A program made the position numbers and the translations under genes. A stretch of 32,000 nucleotides of DNA, taken from contig CM043957.1 in NCBI GenBank assembly GCA_014529385.2, positions 67,913,503 through 67,945,502 on the forward strand. Direction: 5' to 3'. Below, in pieces: positions 1 to 10,654 of the stretch. Each line of letters begins with the position of its first letter. Position 1 is the first letter of the stretch. The notes beneath the pieces are model-generated. The model saw only the letters and a program-made list of their open reading frames with translations, searched no databases and was not told the origin of the DNA. This DNA comes from Adiantum capillus-veneris (taxonomy: Eukaryota; Streptophyta; Polypodiopsida; Polypodiales; Pteridaceae).

Positions 1-210
1 AAACAATGTTCTTTTCTTAAATCCTGGCACAGGTTCTTTCATCTAGCCTTCAAACATCACCAAAACATTTCTTTCTCAAACATGGTCTAATGAAGACAGT
101 CCTATTATTCAACAAAAATGAATCTTTCAATTATTCTTAAGAGTTTGCCTCTACCCGCAGAGTTTCTTTGTCTAACCAATAGGGCCTTTGCAAAGGATTT
201 ACTTATTTTC

Positions 211-380
211 TAACTGCAAAATGTGCATACTTTCCTAGTCGCTAACCGCAAGGGAACATCTCACTAACCGCAAGTCATCTTGTTAACCGCACAGAATCTT
301 GGTAACTGCAAGAGACAAAAAGAGAGCTGACAACCTCAACTTATTCTCCACTAACCGCGGAATCACCTTGCTAACCGCGA
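211..380. repeat. Short-period repeat with TAACCGCA core
   Basis: Seven copies of a TAAC(C/T)GC(A/G) core recur near 211, 242, 263, 283, 303, 351 and 371, mostly 20-30 bases apart, with loosely similar spacers. It is a small degenerate minisatellite. No reading frame stays open across it, so I do not treat it as coding. The sequence on either side (1-210 and 381-560) is AT-rich and I see nothing recognisable in it. Confidence 0.6.
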
Positions 381-639
381 GTTCCATCTGGAAACAGGTG
401 TTCTTTCAAAAATTGTTTTCTTTAAGTGATTTTTCAAACATGATTAACTAGCATCTAATATCAAACAGAAACAATTTATCATTTGGTAGCCATAAATCAA
501 ACAATTCTTTCTCTACTCTATGAAATCATATGCTTGTTTCTTGTGATATAATCACATTTCTTGGACAATTTAAGGGAATTCATAGGCTTGACTTACCGGT
601 CATCATGTATAATGATGCAAAAATATAAATTCACCTTAC

Positions 640-990
640 CGGATTTGCAACACGTTCGACTACCTCTCGTGGTTGAGGTTGGATGGCTTCGACTTCCTCC
701 GCAGTAGATACCTTCCGCTTGAGCTACGTTCCGAGTAGTTCATGCCTTCTTTTGCTCCTTTCTTGGGTGGAGCAGCATGAGCATCCTTGAGCTTTGAGTC
801 ACTCGCTTTGGGGCCATTGTATCGCGAAAGAGAAGGGGGAAACAAGAGAAAGAGAACTCAAAAATTCGAGGGGCAACACGACAATGGTAGAGAAAGAGTT
901 AGAGATAGAGATGGCTTGAGGGTGAGAGGTTGAGGGAGAGAAGGTAACTCCGACGTTAAGGCAAGAGAGCTTCCGCTTCCAAGAGTGTAT
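640..990 (-). other. Candidate first exon, unrecognised
   Basis: Reading the minus strand downstream of the TATA-like box there is a CT-rich leader, then an ATG at 817 in the context ACAATGGCCCC. That frame closes after 25 codons (740-817; residues MAPKRVTQSS at its start). A second, Lys/Ser-rich frame overlaps and stays open for about 61 codons (660-845) but has no ATG at its beginning. The stretch ends at 640 with CCG|GTAAGG, a good splice donor. TATA box, leader, ATG and donor in the right order suggest the 5' end of a transcript, but neither frame runs into the donor. It is either a decayed gene end, a non-coding transcript or part of an old LTR. No protein family is recognisable. Confidence 0.3.
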
Positions 991-1016
991 GTCTTGAAAG
1001 TGAAGGGAGCTGGGTC

Positions 1017-1024
1017 TTTATATA
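1017..1024 (-). promoter_or_regulatory. Candidate TATA box (minus strand)
   Basis: On the minus strand the sequence reads CCTATATAAAGACCC, a strong plant-type TATA context. About 30 bases downstream begins a pyrimidine-rich stretch that resembles a plant 5' leader. It fits an exon candidate ending at a consensus splice donor near 640. A TATA box of an old LTR is an equally possible reading. Confidence 0.4.
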
Positions 1025-1210
1025 GGCTCTCAAGGCCAAAATCACAGGCTAAGAATAACAAAAAGCAAAGAGAGATAAGTTCGCGCACGTTTGCGGATGT
1101 TAAATTATATATATATTTTTTGTGGACATGGATTTCTATGCACGATTTCGAGTCTCTAATTTCAGAAGAATCTTGGATCCCAAGAAAAGAAGCTCTAAAC
1201 TTGACTCCTC

Positions 1211-1330
1211 CTCTCTCTTTTCTAAAAATACTCTTTCTTTCCTAAAAGTACGCCTCTTACTCCTTCTCTTCTAAAATTACTCCTCCTTTCCTAAAATTAC
1301 TCTCTCTTTTCTAAAATCGCTCCTCCTTTT
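1211..1330. repeat. CT-rich tandem repeat with TTTCTAAAATTACT core
   Basis: About five degenerate copies of a roughly 20-base unit, CT-rich followed by TT(T/C)CTAAAA(T/G)TACT, lie head to tail. The following 1331-1600 holds no gene that I can see. Confidence 0.55.
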
Positions 1331-1599
1331 TCAAGGGTCAACTCTTATCTTTAGTTGCAATCTTGAGGCTTAGGTTTCCCATATCAACCTATTGTTTTCA
1401 AGTGAATAAGGGTCATAATTAATAGATCTAGAGTCCGATTTTGGATCCGATCGTTCCATTAGAATGCTTTTTGACTTAATAAAATGCAAACCTTAAATAT
1501 TTACAAAGTAAATGAAATAATTTTATTGAAAATTTTTGGGTACTTTACAGCCTTGAAGGGTGTCTAAAGGTTGCTCTTCTTGTTGCCTGCCCCGGACAA

Positions 1600-2290
1600 C
1601 CTCACTAGCTACCATGGTAGTTCTAGGAGAGGTAGCTATCATTATGATATTGATAAATAGCAGTGATATTTTTTTTATAACGTTAGGTACAAGTCTTCCA
1701 TGGTAGTGAGAACTGGCAGACTGGTCGGTAACAATGTCAGCCTGGTACCTACCACTAGTATTGAGGAAGCAAGAGTCTTCTAGTACTAGTCGTGGTAGCT
1801 TCCATTATGATTGTGGTAGCTTCGAGTCTTCCATGGTGGTGGAATAATAGCTTTTGCTTTCAACCTCCTTGCTAGTCCCCATAAAAGTAGCTGCCAATAT
1901 TATATCCAGTGCACCTACTAGTTTGCAATGGTAGTGTAGGAGGATTGGTAGCTACCATATTCAATCTGGTAGCTATTACTCTCATAATGCGAGCTCCCAT
2001 GCTACTCCTGTGAAAGGTAGCTACCACTCTTAGGGTGGTACCTACTAGTATATTAGTGGTACAATGGTAGCTATCAGTCTTCCATGGTAGTACTGGTAGC
2101 TATCACTAGTACTCATGAAGGCTCAATATTATAGCCATAGTCTTGGTAGCTGTCAATATGATAGTGGTAGCTTCCAATATAATAGTGGTATAATGGTAGC
2201 TACCAGCCTGCCGTGGTAGTACAACCTTAATCTTGGTAGCTACCAATCGGAAAGTGGTAGCTATTTGTCTGAAAGGGAGCTTCCACTATC
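1600..2290. repeat. GGTAGCTACC palindrome array, locus 1
   Basis: The stretch is dominated by copies and near copies of the 10-base self-complementary word GGTAGCTACC, or half-sites GGTAGCTNNC and GTAGCTACCA, separated by 10-40 bases of variable sequence, often with TATAGTGG or TCCATGGTAG. The same word builds arrays at 13858-14290 and 19200-20100. No coding frame explains it. Confidence 0.7.
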
Positions 2291-2548
2291 AACCTGGTTA
2301 CTACCTAGGCCCTCGGGGGGCTCACTATGTAAAACCTATATATCACGTGCTTTCAAGGACTATTTATAAAACCTCTTATCCAGTGAATTTTCCGCCAATA
2401 AAAGGAAGCCTTTTCCTATTCAATATGTACATTTTTTTCCAATGTCATTTTTTCAACACCCTTTTGTATGTGAATCTGTGAGAAAATATAAAATAAAATA
2501 ATCCCTATTGTTTAACCCACATGATATGCATTTTTTTAATTTTAGTGA

Positions 2549-2575
2549 CCCCCCCCCCCCCCCCCCCCCCCCCCC
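2549..2575 (+). repeat. Poly-C tract of 27 bases
   Basis: An uninterrupted run of 27 C residues follows TTTTAGTGA. The complementary G-run could form a quadruplex. Its exact length should be treated cautiously, because assemblers and sequencers misjudge long homopolymers. Confidence 0.85.
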
Positions 2576-2959
2576 AAGCCTAGCCCTATAGTATCAATAT
2601 TGGTAGCCACCAGCCTTATAGTGCTTGGTACTATTAGACTCAAGTTCTTTTTTTTTTTCTCCTTCCACCCACCACAAAAGTGTCACTTACCAGCCTCAGA
2701 CTAACTCCCATCAGATTGATTTTAGTTTTGCATGCTGACAATAAGTTTGGATTTTGCCAATATGTGTATTGATTATCATTATTGAATGCAGATAGAATTC
2801 TTTCTTGCCTTCAAACAGAGTCACCTAGAGGTACAAATTCACCAGAGAACATTTGAAAATTTGAAGCCTTATTTTGTAAGCAAGCTTTGAGATCGATACA
2901 ATTGTTGTTGCATCACGCATGTGCAAATTTCATTCTTGAGGGAGGCCTTGAACCATCAT

Positions 2960-3400
2960 AAGGAAAGTTTCTTATGGTGTGCATGGGAAAGACTGTAGCT
3001 GTCAATGTGACATTTGTGGTGCAAATGTGAAATGCAATGCTCATATTAAAAATTTTCCTAGCCTTACAAAGCTTTGGGAATCAATTTTATGCTCGAAGGG
3101 TAGCGGTTCAAGTTTATTTGCTGAAGTGTTTGATGGGTAAATGCTCCTCATGTGGGCCTTCAAAGAAGCTACTCATTTGACCAGTTGAGGATTCAAATAG
3201 TGCACGCATTGTAACAATCAAGATACTTGAAGCCTCTAAGTTTGTGAAACAACTACCAAGAAAAAGAAGAAAAGAAAAGTTATATCGCATAGTGTGGTCA
3301 ACTTTTTGTCTTGTTCAGGAATCATCTTAGGAAGTTTATAAAGCACAATTTTGTTTACAGATGGTAGGCTGAGCAATCTAAAGAGTGTCTATCTATCTTC
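2960..3400 (+). pseudogene. Possible hAT-type transposase relic (weak)
   Basis: Two short translated patches are suggestive. Around 3000-3060 there is a CDICGANVKCNAHIKNF patch, similar in spacing to the C-X2-C half of a BED zinc finger. Around 3295-3340 there is VVNFLSCSGIILGSL, which resembles the segment near the start of plant hAT transposases where a conserved cysteine-glycine turn precedes the catalytic region. Both are followed by stops and the rest is unreadable. I offer this as a weak guess. The surrounding sequence (2576-2960 and 3400-3549) shows nothing else. Confidence 0.22.
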
Positions 3401-3549
3401 CGTGAAGATGTGGTAGTGTCAATTTTGGATTTTGATGAAAATTACACATTCAAAGAACAAAATGAGATCCAATCCATGCATTAGTTTTCTAGCCAGGTCA
3501 CAATCTTTGTCCGCATCACATATATGAGGATTGCAAGTAATGTCCAAAA

Positions 3550-3972
3550 CACTACAAGAGGTCAGCTAAATTCCGGTGCCAAATTACCGACATTAATGGC
3601 AAGTGTCAATATATGTGTAGGTAAGTATGGAGGGAGATGAACATTTTAAATATTTTCATTTTTGAATTTTTGACGCATGTACTGTTGTATATTCCGACGC
3701 CTATATAGATGTGTTTTTTGACACCTGTTCCGATGTTTCTTTCGACGCCTGTACCGGCACCTGTACCTATAAAACCTGCAAAAAAGGAACCCGCGGGTCT
3801 TTCCCTGCGCATTTCTCTAGCTTTTGCACCTCTTCTTTCGCTCTCCTCCTCCTCACCTACTGCAAATTATGCTTTGAAGAAAATTTGTTTCAAAATTATG
3901 CTATGGATAAATTTTGTTTTGAAATTATGTTTTGAAATTACGCCACCATCTCATCATCATGCGATTGATGAA
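3550..3972 (+). repeat. CACTA-1 5' terminal repeat and subterminal region
   Basis: It begins with the CACTACAAGAGG terminus. From about 3660 to 3770 there are several related words: TTCCGACGCC, TTCGACGCCTG, TACCGGCACC and TTGACGCATG. In CACTA elements short subterminal repeats bind the element's own DNA-binding protein. The 3' end (11270-11520) carries similar words, such as GTATTCCGGTGC and GTATTCCGATGG, which supports assigning both ends to one element. Confidence 0.6.
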
Positions 3973-5173
3973 GTTTAGGTTATAGGTTTCGGTTAGGTTT
4001 ATTTTAGGTTATAGGTTAGTTTATATGTTAAGTTATAGGTTATAGGTTATAGGTTAGGTTATACGTTAGGCTAGGTTAGGTTAGGTTATATGCTAGGTTA
4101 GCTTATAGATTAGGTTAGGTTATAGGTTAGCTTATAGGTTGGGTTATAGGCTAGGCTAGGAACTTAGGTTATAGGTTAATTATGTTAAGTTAGCTTATAG
4201 ATTAGGTTAGATTAGCTTATAGGTTAGGTTTAGGTTATAGGTTAAGTTAAGTTATAGGCTAGGTTAGGTTACAGGTCAGGTTTAGGCAACATGTTAGGCT
4301 ATAGATTATGTTAACTAGGTTAGGTTATAGGTTGTACGTAAAAGGTTAGGTTAGGTTATAGGTTAACTAATGTTTAGGTTATAGGTTTGGTTCAAAAAAA
4401 ATCTGATGCTCCCAGCTGAACATTGGCGGCCTATAGCTAGTGACAAATAGTAAAAAAAATGAAAATGAACTTTGAAAATGACTCTTGTACTTCAAAAAAC
4501 GCAAACAGACTTCGATTATGTTAGGTTATAGGTTAGGTTTATATTATAGGTTACGTTATAGGTTATAGGTTAGGTTAGGTTAGGTTATAGGTTAAATAGG
4601 TTAGAGCTAGCGGCAAATTAATAGTAGAAAAAATGAAAACGGCCTGCGAAGATGACTCGTATACTTCAAAAAACACAAATGGACTTCAATTACGTTAGGT
4701 TATAGGCTAGCTTATAGGTTATATTTAGGTTATAGGTTAGGTTAAAGGTTATAGGTTAGGTTTGGTTATAGGTTATGTTAGGTTATAGGTTAGGTTAGAT
4801 TTTAGGTTAGGTTAGAGCTAGCGGTAAATTAATAGTAGAAAAATGCAAACGGACTTCGAAGATTTAGGTTAGGTTATAGTTTAGGTTTAGGTTATAGTTT
4901 ATAGGTTATGTAGGTTAGGTTAGTCAGCTTATAGGTTAGATTAGATTATAGGTTAGGTTAGAGCTAGCAGTAAATAGTAGAAAAAATGCAAACGGATTTC
5001 AAAAATGACTCGTGTACTTCAAAAAACACAAACGGACTTCGGTTAGGTTATGTTATAGGTGAGGTTATAGGTTAGGTTTAATTTAGTTATAGGTTAGGTT
5101 ATAGGTTTGGTTAGATTAGGTTATAGGTTATAGGTTAGGTTATAAGTTATATGTTAGGTTTAGGTTATAGGTT
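3973..5173 (+). repeat. Composite TTAGGTT/TTATAGG satellite in the CACTA-1 5' flank
   Basis: Over about 1.2 kb the sequence is built from TTAGGTTATAGGTTAGG and variants with a 5-7 base step, all in one orientation. It is interrupted by copies of a second module of about 50-100 bases, beginning GAGCTAGC, passing through TAGTAGAAAAAATG and ACTTCAAAAA, and ending near CGGACTTC. These modules start near 4429, 4608, 4813 and 4961, with another at 5317 just beyond the array, so there is a higher-order period of roughly 150-360 bases. The word resembles the plant telomere unit TTTAGGG but is not identical to it. Confidence 0.75.
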
Positions 5174-5227
5174 TCAAAAGCACAATTGGACTTCAAAAAC
5201 ACACACAGACTTCAAAAACACTAATAT

Positions 5228-5580
5228 ATAGTCATTGATCCCGTGGTCCTAATCTCCATGCACCTCTAGACCGAGGTGTGCAGGGATCGAGCATGCCTAG
5301 AGAATGTGAGCTTGTTAGAGCTAGCAACAAATAGTTGAAAAAACGTAAACGGACTTTGAAAATGTCTTGTGTACTTCAAAACGCAAACGAAAATTGATAA
5401 ACAAAGTAAAATAGCACAATCGGACTTCAAAATCACACACAAACTTAAAAAACCTTGATATATAGTCATTGACCAATAAGACGAGATTATTACCCTATGG
5501 TCCCAATCTCCAAGCACCTCTAGACCGAGGTGTGCGGGGATCGGGCCTGGCTAGAGAATGTGAGGTTGTCATGTAGTTAG
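5228..5580 (+). repeat. Duplicated CACTA leader module with conserved hairpin
   Basis: Two copies (about 5228-5312 and 5455-5570) share ATATAGTCATTGA, then CACCTCTAGACCGAGGTG, then GGGATCG and GGCTAGAGAATGTGAG or a close variant. CACCTC-TAGACC-GAGGTG is a perfect 6-bp stem with a 6-base loop. A third copy lies upstream of the CACTA-2 coding region at 27290-27400. Its conservation in the same position in two diverged elements argues for a role in the element leader or in protein binding. Confidence 0.7.
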
Positions 5581-7445
5581 TAGTGTGTAGTTATAACAAC
5601 TAGAGTGTTTTAATTATTTGTTGCATCATTGGTAGATAAAGTATGGACAATAGGATGGAATTTCCTTGTGCGCATTGCAAGCATCAGATCTTTCAAAAAC
5701 AAAAAAATATGCAACCAACACATACACAATCACGGTCTCTTTCCAATAGAGCAACTACAAGACCTGCGTTATCAATCTCATGGTCCGGAGACAATAGATC
5801 AAACTCCACAAGTAGATATTACTCCAACTTCATCCAAGAGAAGATAATTTTCAAATGAATAGCCATCAACTGAGTCCTCCCAACCAATACCTGATGTGGC
5901 ATTTCAAGAAGTAGAGATGGAGCAGATGTTAGACACATTCTTTGACATGGATCCCATCATTGAAAACATAGAAGACGACATCATTCAAGGAAATACTGCC
6001 AACCAACCTCAGCCATCCTGTCCATATCAACGACATGATAACAACTATAAAGAGGGCGAGCTGATGCAAACTCTTGCACACATGCCGCATTACAATGGTG
6101 CAAAATTCTCAGTTCTCAGTATTGCTTTGGCAATGCTTAATTTGCAGTCTATCTACGGGTGGTCTTGACCCTTCAATCACAGAGCTTTTCAGGTAAATAC
6201 ATTGTATCCTAAGCATGATCAAGTGCAAGCTACAATTCAATAATTTGATCAAGGGTATGACGTGCTCATGTAACAACAGGTTGCCTAACAAGAAAATCTT
6301 GCCAGAAGGGAATCACATGCCCCCTACCCGTCCAGCCGCTAAAAAACTTCTTACTAATTTGGGCTTGGAAAATACATGCATGTCCTAATGATTGTATACT
6401 TTTTTGCAATGAGTATGCAAATTTGGAACAGTGTCCCAATTGTGGATCAAACAAGTATAGAGAGGACACACAAGGAAAATTTATTCTTGCAAGAATAAAG
6501 AGCATGTTCAGGTGCAAGTCGATAGCTGCTTTGATGACATGACACTCAAATACTAGATCAATAGATGATGTGATATGGGTACTTGCTGACTCTTGTGCAT
6601 GGAAGCACATAGAGGAAAGTTGGCCTACATTTAAGAATGAGCCTTGATGTATCTGCTTTGGTCTAGCAATGGACGGAGTAAACCCATTCAGATTATGGAG
6701 TTCGTCATGGAGTACGTGGCCTATTTGTCTGGTTAATTATAATCTTCCACCATGGCTAGCTATCAAGAAGGGCCATATGTTGTTGTCATTGATCGTCCCA
6801 AGAAAGTACAAAGCAAAGAACATGGACGTCTATCTAGCACCACTTATAGAGGAGCGCCAAATCTTGTGGACAGGAATCAATGTGGTGGATATGTCCCACC
6901 AATTGAACGACGGAATGTACATGTGCAAGGCATTCTCATGTGGACCATGCATGATTGGCTAGGCTTTGGTGAGTGTTCAGGTAAGTGCCTTTGAACCCTC
7001 ACACACGTCATGTTATTCCTGGCTATGCCAACACTTTTATATTTTAAATTTGTGCTTTTTCAAGTTTGAGTTACTCGGGCAATCATGCATGTCCAAAATG
7101 TGGTCCTCGACTTCGCTTCCACCGCTCTGATCATTTGAGCAAGACAGTTTACAAGGAGCATGGTAGATTTTTTCCTGAAGGACATGAGCTACATGGACCA
7201 AACATATGCAAACATGACATGCATCCACTGAAAGCGAGCAATTGGAGAAACTTGTGGCTAGAGAGGGGAGATTTCATGCCACCGAGAATGAAAAGACTTT
7301 GTATTTTCCATTCCCGTACTGGAGTGACCTATTGATTAATCACCTGCTCGACCCAATGCACATCTTCAAGAATATGGGGGAAATCGTATGGAAAACCATC
7401 AATAGAAAAAGGTAGAGCAAGGCCCAAAGAGATGATCTGCACGAT

Positions 7446-8345
7446 GTGGATCGAATGCGAGAGATGTGGCCTCTACTTAAACCCAATGGAAAATTTGCTA
7501 TACCAAAAGGACCATGGGTTTTGAGTCGTGCAGAAGAGCAACAAGTGAAGAAGACTATATCTTCATTCAAGACTCCCACTGGGTGCATGCAATGTTTAAA
7601 AATGGTTTTTATGAGAGATGACAATGTTAGTGGTCTTAAGTCCCACAATTGGCACAAATTTTTATACTTTATCTTACCAAATGCCATAAAGGATTGTTTG
7701 ACAGATGAAATTAAAAGAACGATCTACAGAATTAGTGAGTTGGTACAATGGATTGGTTCAAAAGAGATAAGAGAAGACAACATCGATGCAGCACGCTTAA
7801 ATGCTATTGAAGTAGTGTGCATGGTGGAGAAGTACTTTGCAACAAACATTCGTACCATCCAAATGCATGTACTTGTGCATGTGCTCAATAAAGTTATAGT
7901 TGCTGAGGTAGTCCGTAGCAGGTGGATGTTCTTCTTGGAGAGACTTATGGAGACTTTAAAGGGGTTCATTCGTCAAAGGGCTTGCCCCGAGGGTAGCATG
8001 GCCGAAGGATGGCTTGTACAAGAGTCTCTTGTCCTCATCAGTGAATTTTTGGTCTCAATCGATCTAGAGATGCCCCGAATGTGGACTACTAAGGTCAATG
8101 TAAAGGTGACAGGGGACAAGCTGCAGGGACAAGGTATCGTTAGGAAAATGGACATCACAATGCAAGAAAAGGTTATGAGATTTTGCCTTCTCAACTCAGG
8201 CATCATGCAAAAGTGGCTGGAGAGGTACGAAGGAGAAAAGCAACAATGCTTGACAGATCGCCTACAATTCAAGCCCAACCGTGCCACTAGAAACCTTCCT
8301 TTTCTAGATCATCTTCAAAAATTGCTTGACTTTCCAACTAGGTGA
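7446..8345 (+). CDS. Longest open block of CACTA-1 ORF1 (DUF4218 region)
   Basis: A 299-codon open stretch inside ORF1. The first codon is GTG within a continuing frame, so this is not a true start. GLKSHNWHKFL (residues 63-73) and LPNAIKD (77-83) match the junction where tnp2 passes into DUF4218. HVLVHVLNKV (141-150), RWMFFLERLMETLKGFIRQ (159-177) and PEGSMAEGWLVQE (181-193) are the hallmark strings of DUF4218, a domain of unknown role found next to plant CACTA transposase domains. It ends at a TGA at 8343-8345, beyond which the same frame continues. This is the best preserved part of the element. Confidence 0.85.
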   Translation: MDRMREMWPLLKPNGKFAIPKGPWVLSRAEEQQVKKTISSFKTPTGCMQCLKMVFMRDDNVSGLKSHNWHKFLYFILPNAIKDCLTDEIKRTIYRISELVQWIGSKEIREDNIDAARLNAIEVVCMVEKYFATNIRTIQMHVLVHVLNKVIVAEVVRSRWMFFLERLMETLKGFIRQRACPEGSMAEGWLVQESLVLISEFLVSIDLEMPRMWTTKVNVKVTGDKLQGQGIVRKMDITMQEKVMRFCLLNSGIMQKWLERYEGEKQQCLTDRLQFKPNRATRNLPFLDHLQKLLDFPTR

Positions 8346-8520
8346 TGGTTAGATGCGACAATCTCAGAGGCAAAGAGGAATGGACAGTTGATTATTGAAG
8401 AGAAAGAGGAGATGTCAAGGGGTTGCGATTGGCATGTATATTTTCACAACTTCCTTTTTAAGCTCCACATGATAACATTACTTTAATAACTTTAAGTCTC
8501 TTTCAATTTTGTGGCTGCAG

Positions 8521-9240
8521 TATCACAAATATGGAGCTTTGTGGTTGCATGGGAAACACTTCAGAGTGCAACGGATCGACGAACAAAGGGTCACTTTCGA
8601 CAATGGTGTTAGGACAAGCTTCATCCAAGAAAGTGGGAGTAGTGCGAGGGATGAGAACACAAAGACTAGCCAACTTGAATACTTTGGCTACATCCAAGAC
8701 ATCTTGAAGATTAGCTTTAGAAAGTTTGATATTTTTATCTTTGATGTCAAGTGGTTCAAAGTTATTGCCAGCGGCCCTAATGCATTTGTGCACAAAGACA
8801 AGAGTGGATTGATTCAAGTGAACTCTAGGCGGGTGTGGATAGATGCGGGATACATTCGTACTTTTGAAGCATTGTGAGCAAGTTGTGTTCACACTAGATC
8901 CATTATGTAGAGAAAATGATGAAAATGATCTGTCTAAACCGCGTTGGATCTATGTTGTTCAAGTTGCTCCATGGAGCAAGCAAGTGTGTGAAGGATTGGA
9001 CGTTGAGGTTGAAGAGGTGATTCATGAACAAAGTGCAGGGCCGAAGAGTGACATAAGTTTGGATTTTGAGCTGGAGGTCAGTGGTGAGCATATGCCTGAA
9101 CCTAGAGGTGAAGTGTCAAATACTGAAGCTGATGCGGAGAACAATGAAGAAGTAGGGTTTGATGACAAAGATGCAGAAGAACAGATTGAGATAGAACTCT
9201 TTGGTGCATCAGATCTTATAGAAGATGAGAGATTAACTAT
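8521..9240 (+). pseudogene. CACTA-1 ORF1 C-terminus: DUF4216 region and acidic tail
   Basis: The exon resumes after the acceptor GTGGCTGCAG (ending 8520). It reads YHKYGALWLHGKHFRVQRID, then EYFGYIQDILKISFRKFDIFIFDVKWF at about residues 60-85, the YYG-I-DI-L and W(F/V) pattern of DUF4216, found at the C-terminus of CACTA transposases. A frameshift near 8840 separates this from the continuation RDTFVLLKHCEQVVF and a WIYVVQVAP string, followed by a strongly acidic tail rich in Glu and Asp (about 9000-9240). CACTA-2 has a parallel block at 28624-29220. Confidence 0.75.
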
Positions 9241-9389
9241 TATTTTTTTAGGAACTCTTTTTATTAGTCTACGATACACTTTACATTCATTCATTTGTGT
9301 TGGCGATTCATTTATTTGTTATTTGTATTGATTAAGCGTTTCTTTGTAAACTAACATATTTTGTGGGTGTTATTTGTGTATTTGTAGCC

Positions 9390-10259
9390 ATGGCCGATGA
9401 CGACGAGCCATACTCTCCTAGTTTTAGTTTTCCTGTCACTCTAGCCGGCATGTCACCCGAGCAAATGGGTCTCTTTTTGACACAGTTCACACCAGATCAG
9501 ATCGCAATGGCACAGAACCTTTGGTAAGCACGTTCCTCTAGACCTATTACGACCGACCCTATGACTAGGACTAGTGTGGTCCCTACACCTTAGTCGAGTG
9601 TGCCCCTTACGTCTAGGACTAGTGTGCCCCCTACACCGATGGGTGGTTCATCCTCGAGACGAGGTAGGCATCATTCTGGAGGTGGTGGTTGCTATGGTAG
9701 TGGTTCTATTGATGCGTCCACACCACTGAGAGAGTGTCCCCCACTCTCTTCAGTAGATAGCTCACTGATTGGCACACCACGTACACCTTGGGGATCACAC
9801 AAGCATAATCCTAGCAAGGTTTACAAGAGCAAGGATGGGGATGTTGTGGCAGATAGGGTCGAAAAGGCCATGCGATAGAGGATTCGACATCTCTGTACAA
9901 TTCAATTTGGTCACTCTGTGATGGATATTTGGGATAATCTCCACGATGAAAGAAAGAGTTACATCGTCGAGGCCATTCACAGAGAGTAAAGGTTGGCAGA
10001 GGGGTACGATCCAGTCTCGAATGGCTGGATTTTGGGCGTGGCCAAGGCCAAAATGTCACACCATTGATCAAAGTTGAGAGATAGGTACAATGCCAGTAGT
10101 CCAAAGCCGGCATGGTTGGACGCAAAGGAGTGGGCGGAGATTGCACGAGAGACACAAGACAATCTAGACAGATTTCAGGAGTAGAGAGATGCAGCCAGAG
10201 CACCTTTGGAGTCTGCTAGAGCTTCACATGGTGGAAGTGGAGGCTACAACACACTTTGA
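9390..10259 (+). pseudogene. CACTA-1 ORF2: Transposase_24-type (Ptta/En/Spm) protein, disrupted
   Basis: An ATG at 9390 follows the acceptor-like TATTTGTAG. It opens MADDDEPYSPSF, then MSPEQMGLFLTQFTPDQ, and leads through a Pro/Ser/Thr/Gly-rich linker (about 9540-9800) to a C-terminal block: DIWDNLHDERKSYIVEAI, WLDAKEWAEIARETQDN and finally ASHGGSGGYNTL. The last pattern, basic NRxK-like spacing followed by a His-rich turn and GSGGY, is typical of the second protein of plant CACTA elements (Transposase_24), whose TNPA-like members bind subterminal repeats. One frame runs throughout with no frameshift, but stops occur near 9525, 9591, 9876, 9987, 10056 and 10182 before the terminal TGA at 10257. 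Point substitution has therefore killed it. Confidence 0.7.
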
Positions 10260-10654
10260 CATGAGTTTGTAAGATGTATGCTTTGCATTGTTGAAAATAT
10301 ATATAAAGTTTGAAGATTTATCTCATGATTAAATCATAATTTTGTAGGAAGTTGCCATGAAGCTCCTTCTAATATGCCAAGAGGAGAAGCATGGGTACAA
10401 GCATGGACTTGTGGCCCTTTTGACCCAGCTGTCTGCAGGAGGAGGGAGAGGACGTCGACTGGGAGGCATTACCATGAGGGTCTTTTTGATACAATTTTAC
10501 TCAATCATCTTCATACATTCTTCTTTGTACAACCTTTTTTGTAGATGTGGTCTTCTTGATACAATCTTACTCAGTGATTGTTTGCATGTACATTTTTGTA
10601 GTGCTTATGTTTATAGTTTTGTATTCCGTTTGCGATTATGATTTGTTTCACAAT

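Larger units (their letters stand above)
5643..9330 (+). pseudogene. CACTA-1 ORF1: tnp2/TNPD-like transposase, disrupted
   Basis: This is the transposase gene of CACTA-1, in several frames. An ATG at 5643 opens a block with a PCAHCKHQ zinc-type motif. At 6030-6193 lies the segment that in the family reads LNLKS-HGWSD. From 6376 comes ACPNDCILF with a CPNCGS pair, then DGVNPFRLWSSSWSTWP and NYNLPPWL (about 6669-6760), which identify tnp2. A consensus intron (GTAAGTG at 6981, acceptor at 7064) separates LGFGECSG from a CPKCG block. LLDPMHIFKN, a tnp2 signature, is at about 7340-7370. DUF4218 follows, then a second intron (8436-8520), DUF4216 and an acidic tail. Breaks include frameshifts near 6150, 6900, 7310 and 8840, and in-frame TGA codons near 6541, 6645 and 8343. 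The family excises and inserts CACTA elements in the nucleus. This copy is dead. Confidence 0.85.

Noticed and set aside
3973-5173. Interstitial telomere
   Set aside because: No run of the plant telomere unit TTTAGGG (or TTAGGG) is present. The unit mixes TTAGGTT and TTATAGG and alternates with an unrelated module.
5228-5570. tRNA-derived SINE suggested by a B-box-like GTTCAATCCCC on the minus strand of the leader module
   Set aside because: Only one of the three copies fits the B box well, no A box is found at the right spacing, and the perfect hairpin explains the conservation better.
9390-10259. Stop codons removed by U-to-C RNA editing, as in fern and hornwort organelles
   Set aside because: The sequence is a nuclear-type CACTA element with spliceosomal introns. 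Such editing is known for organelle transcripts, and simple decay explains the stops.
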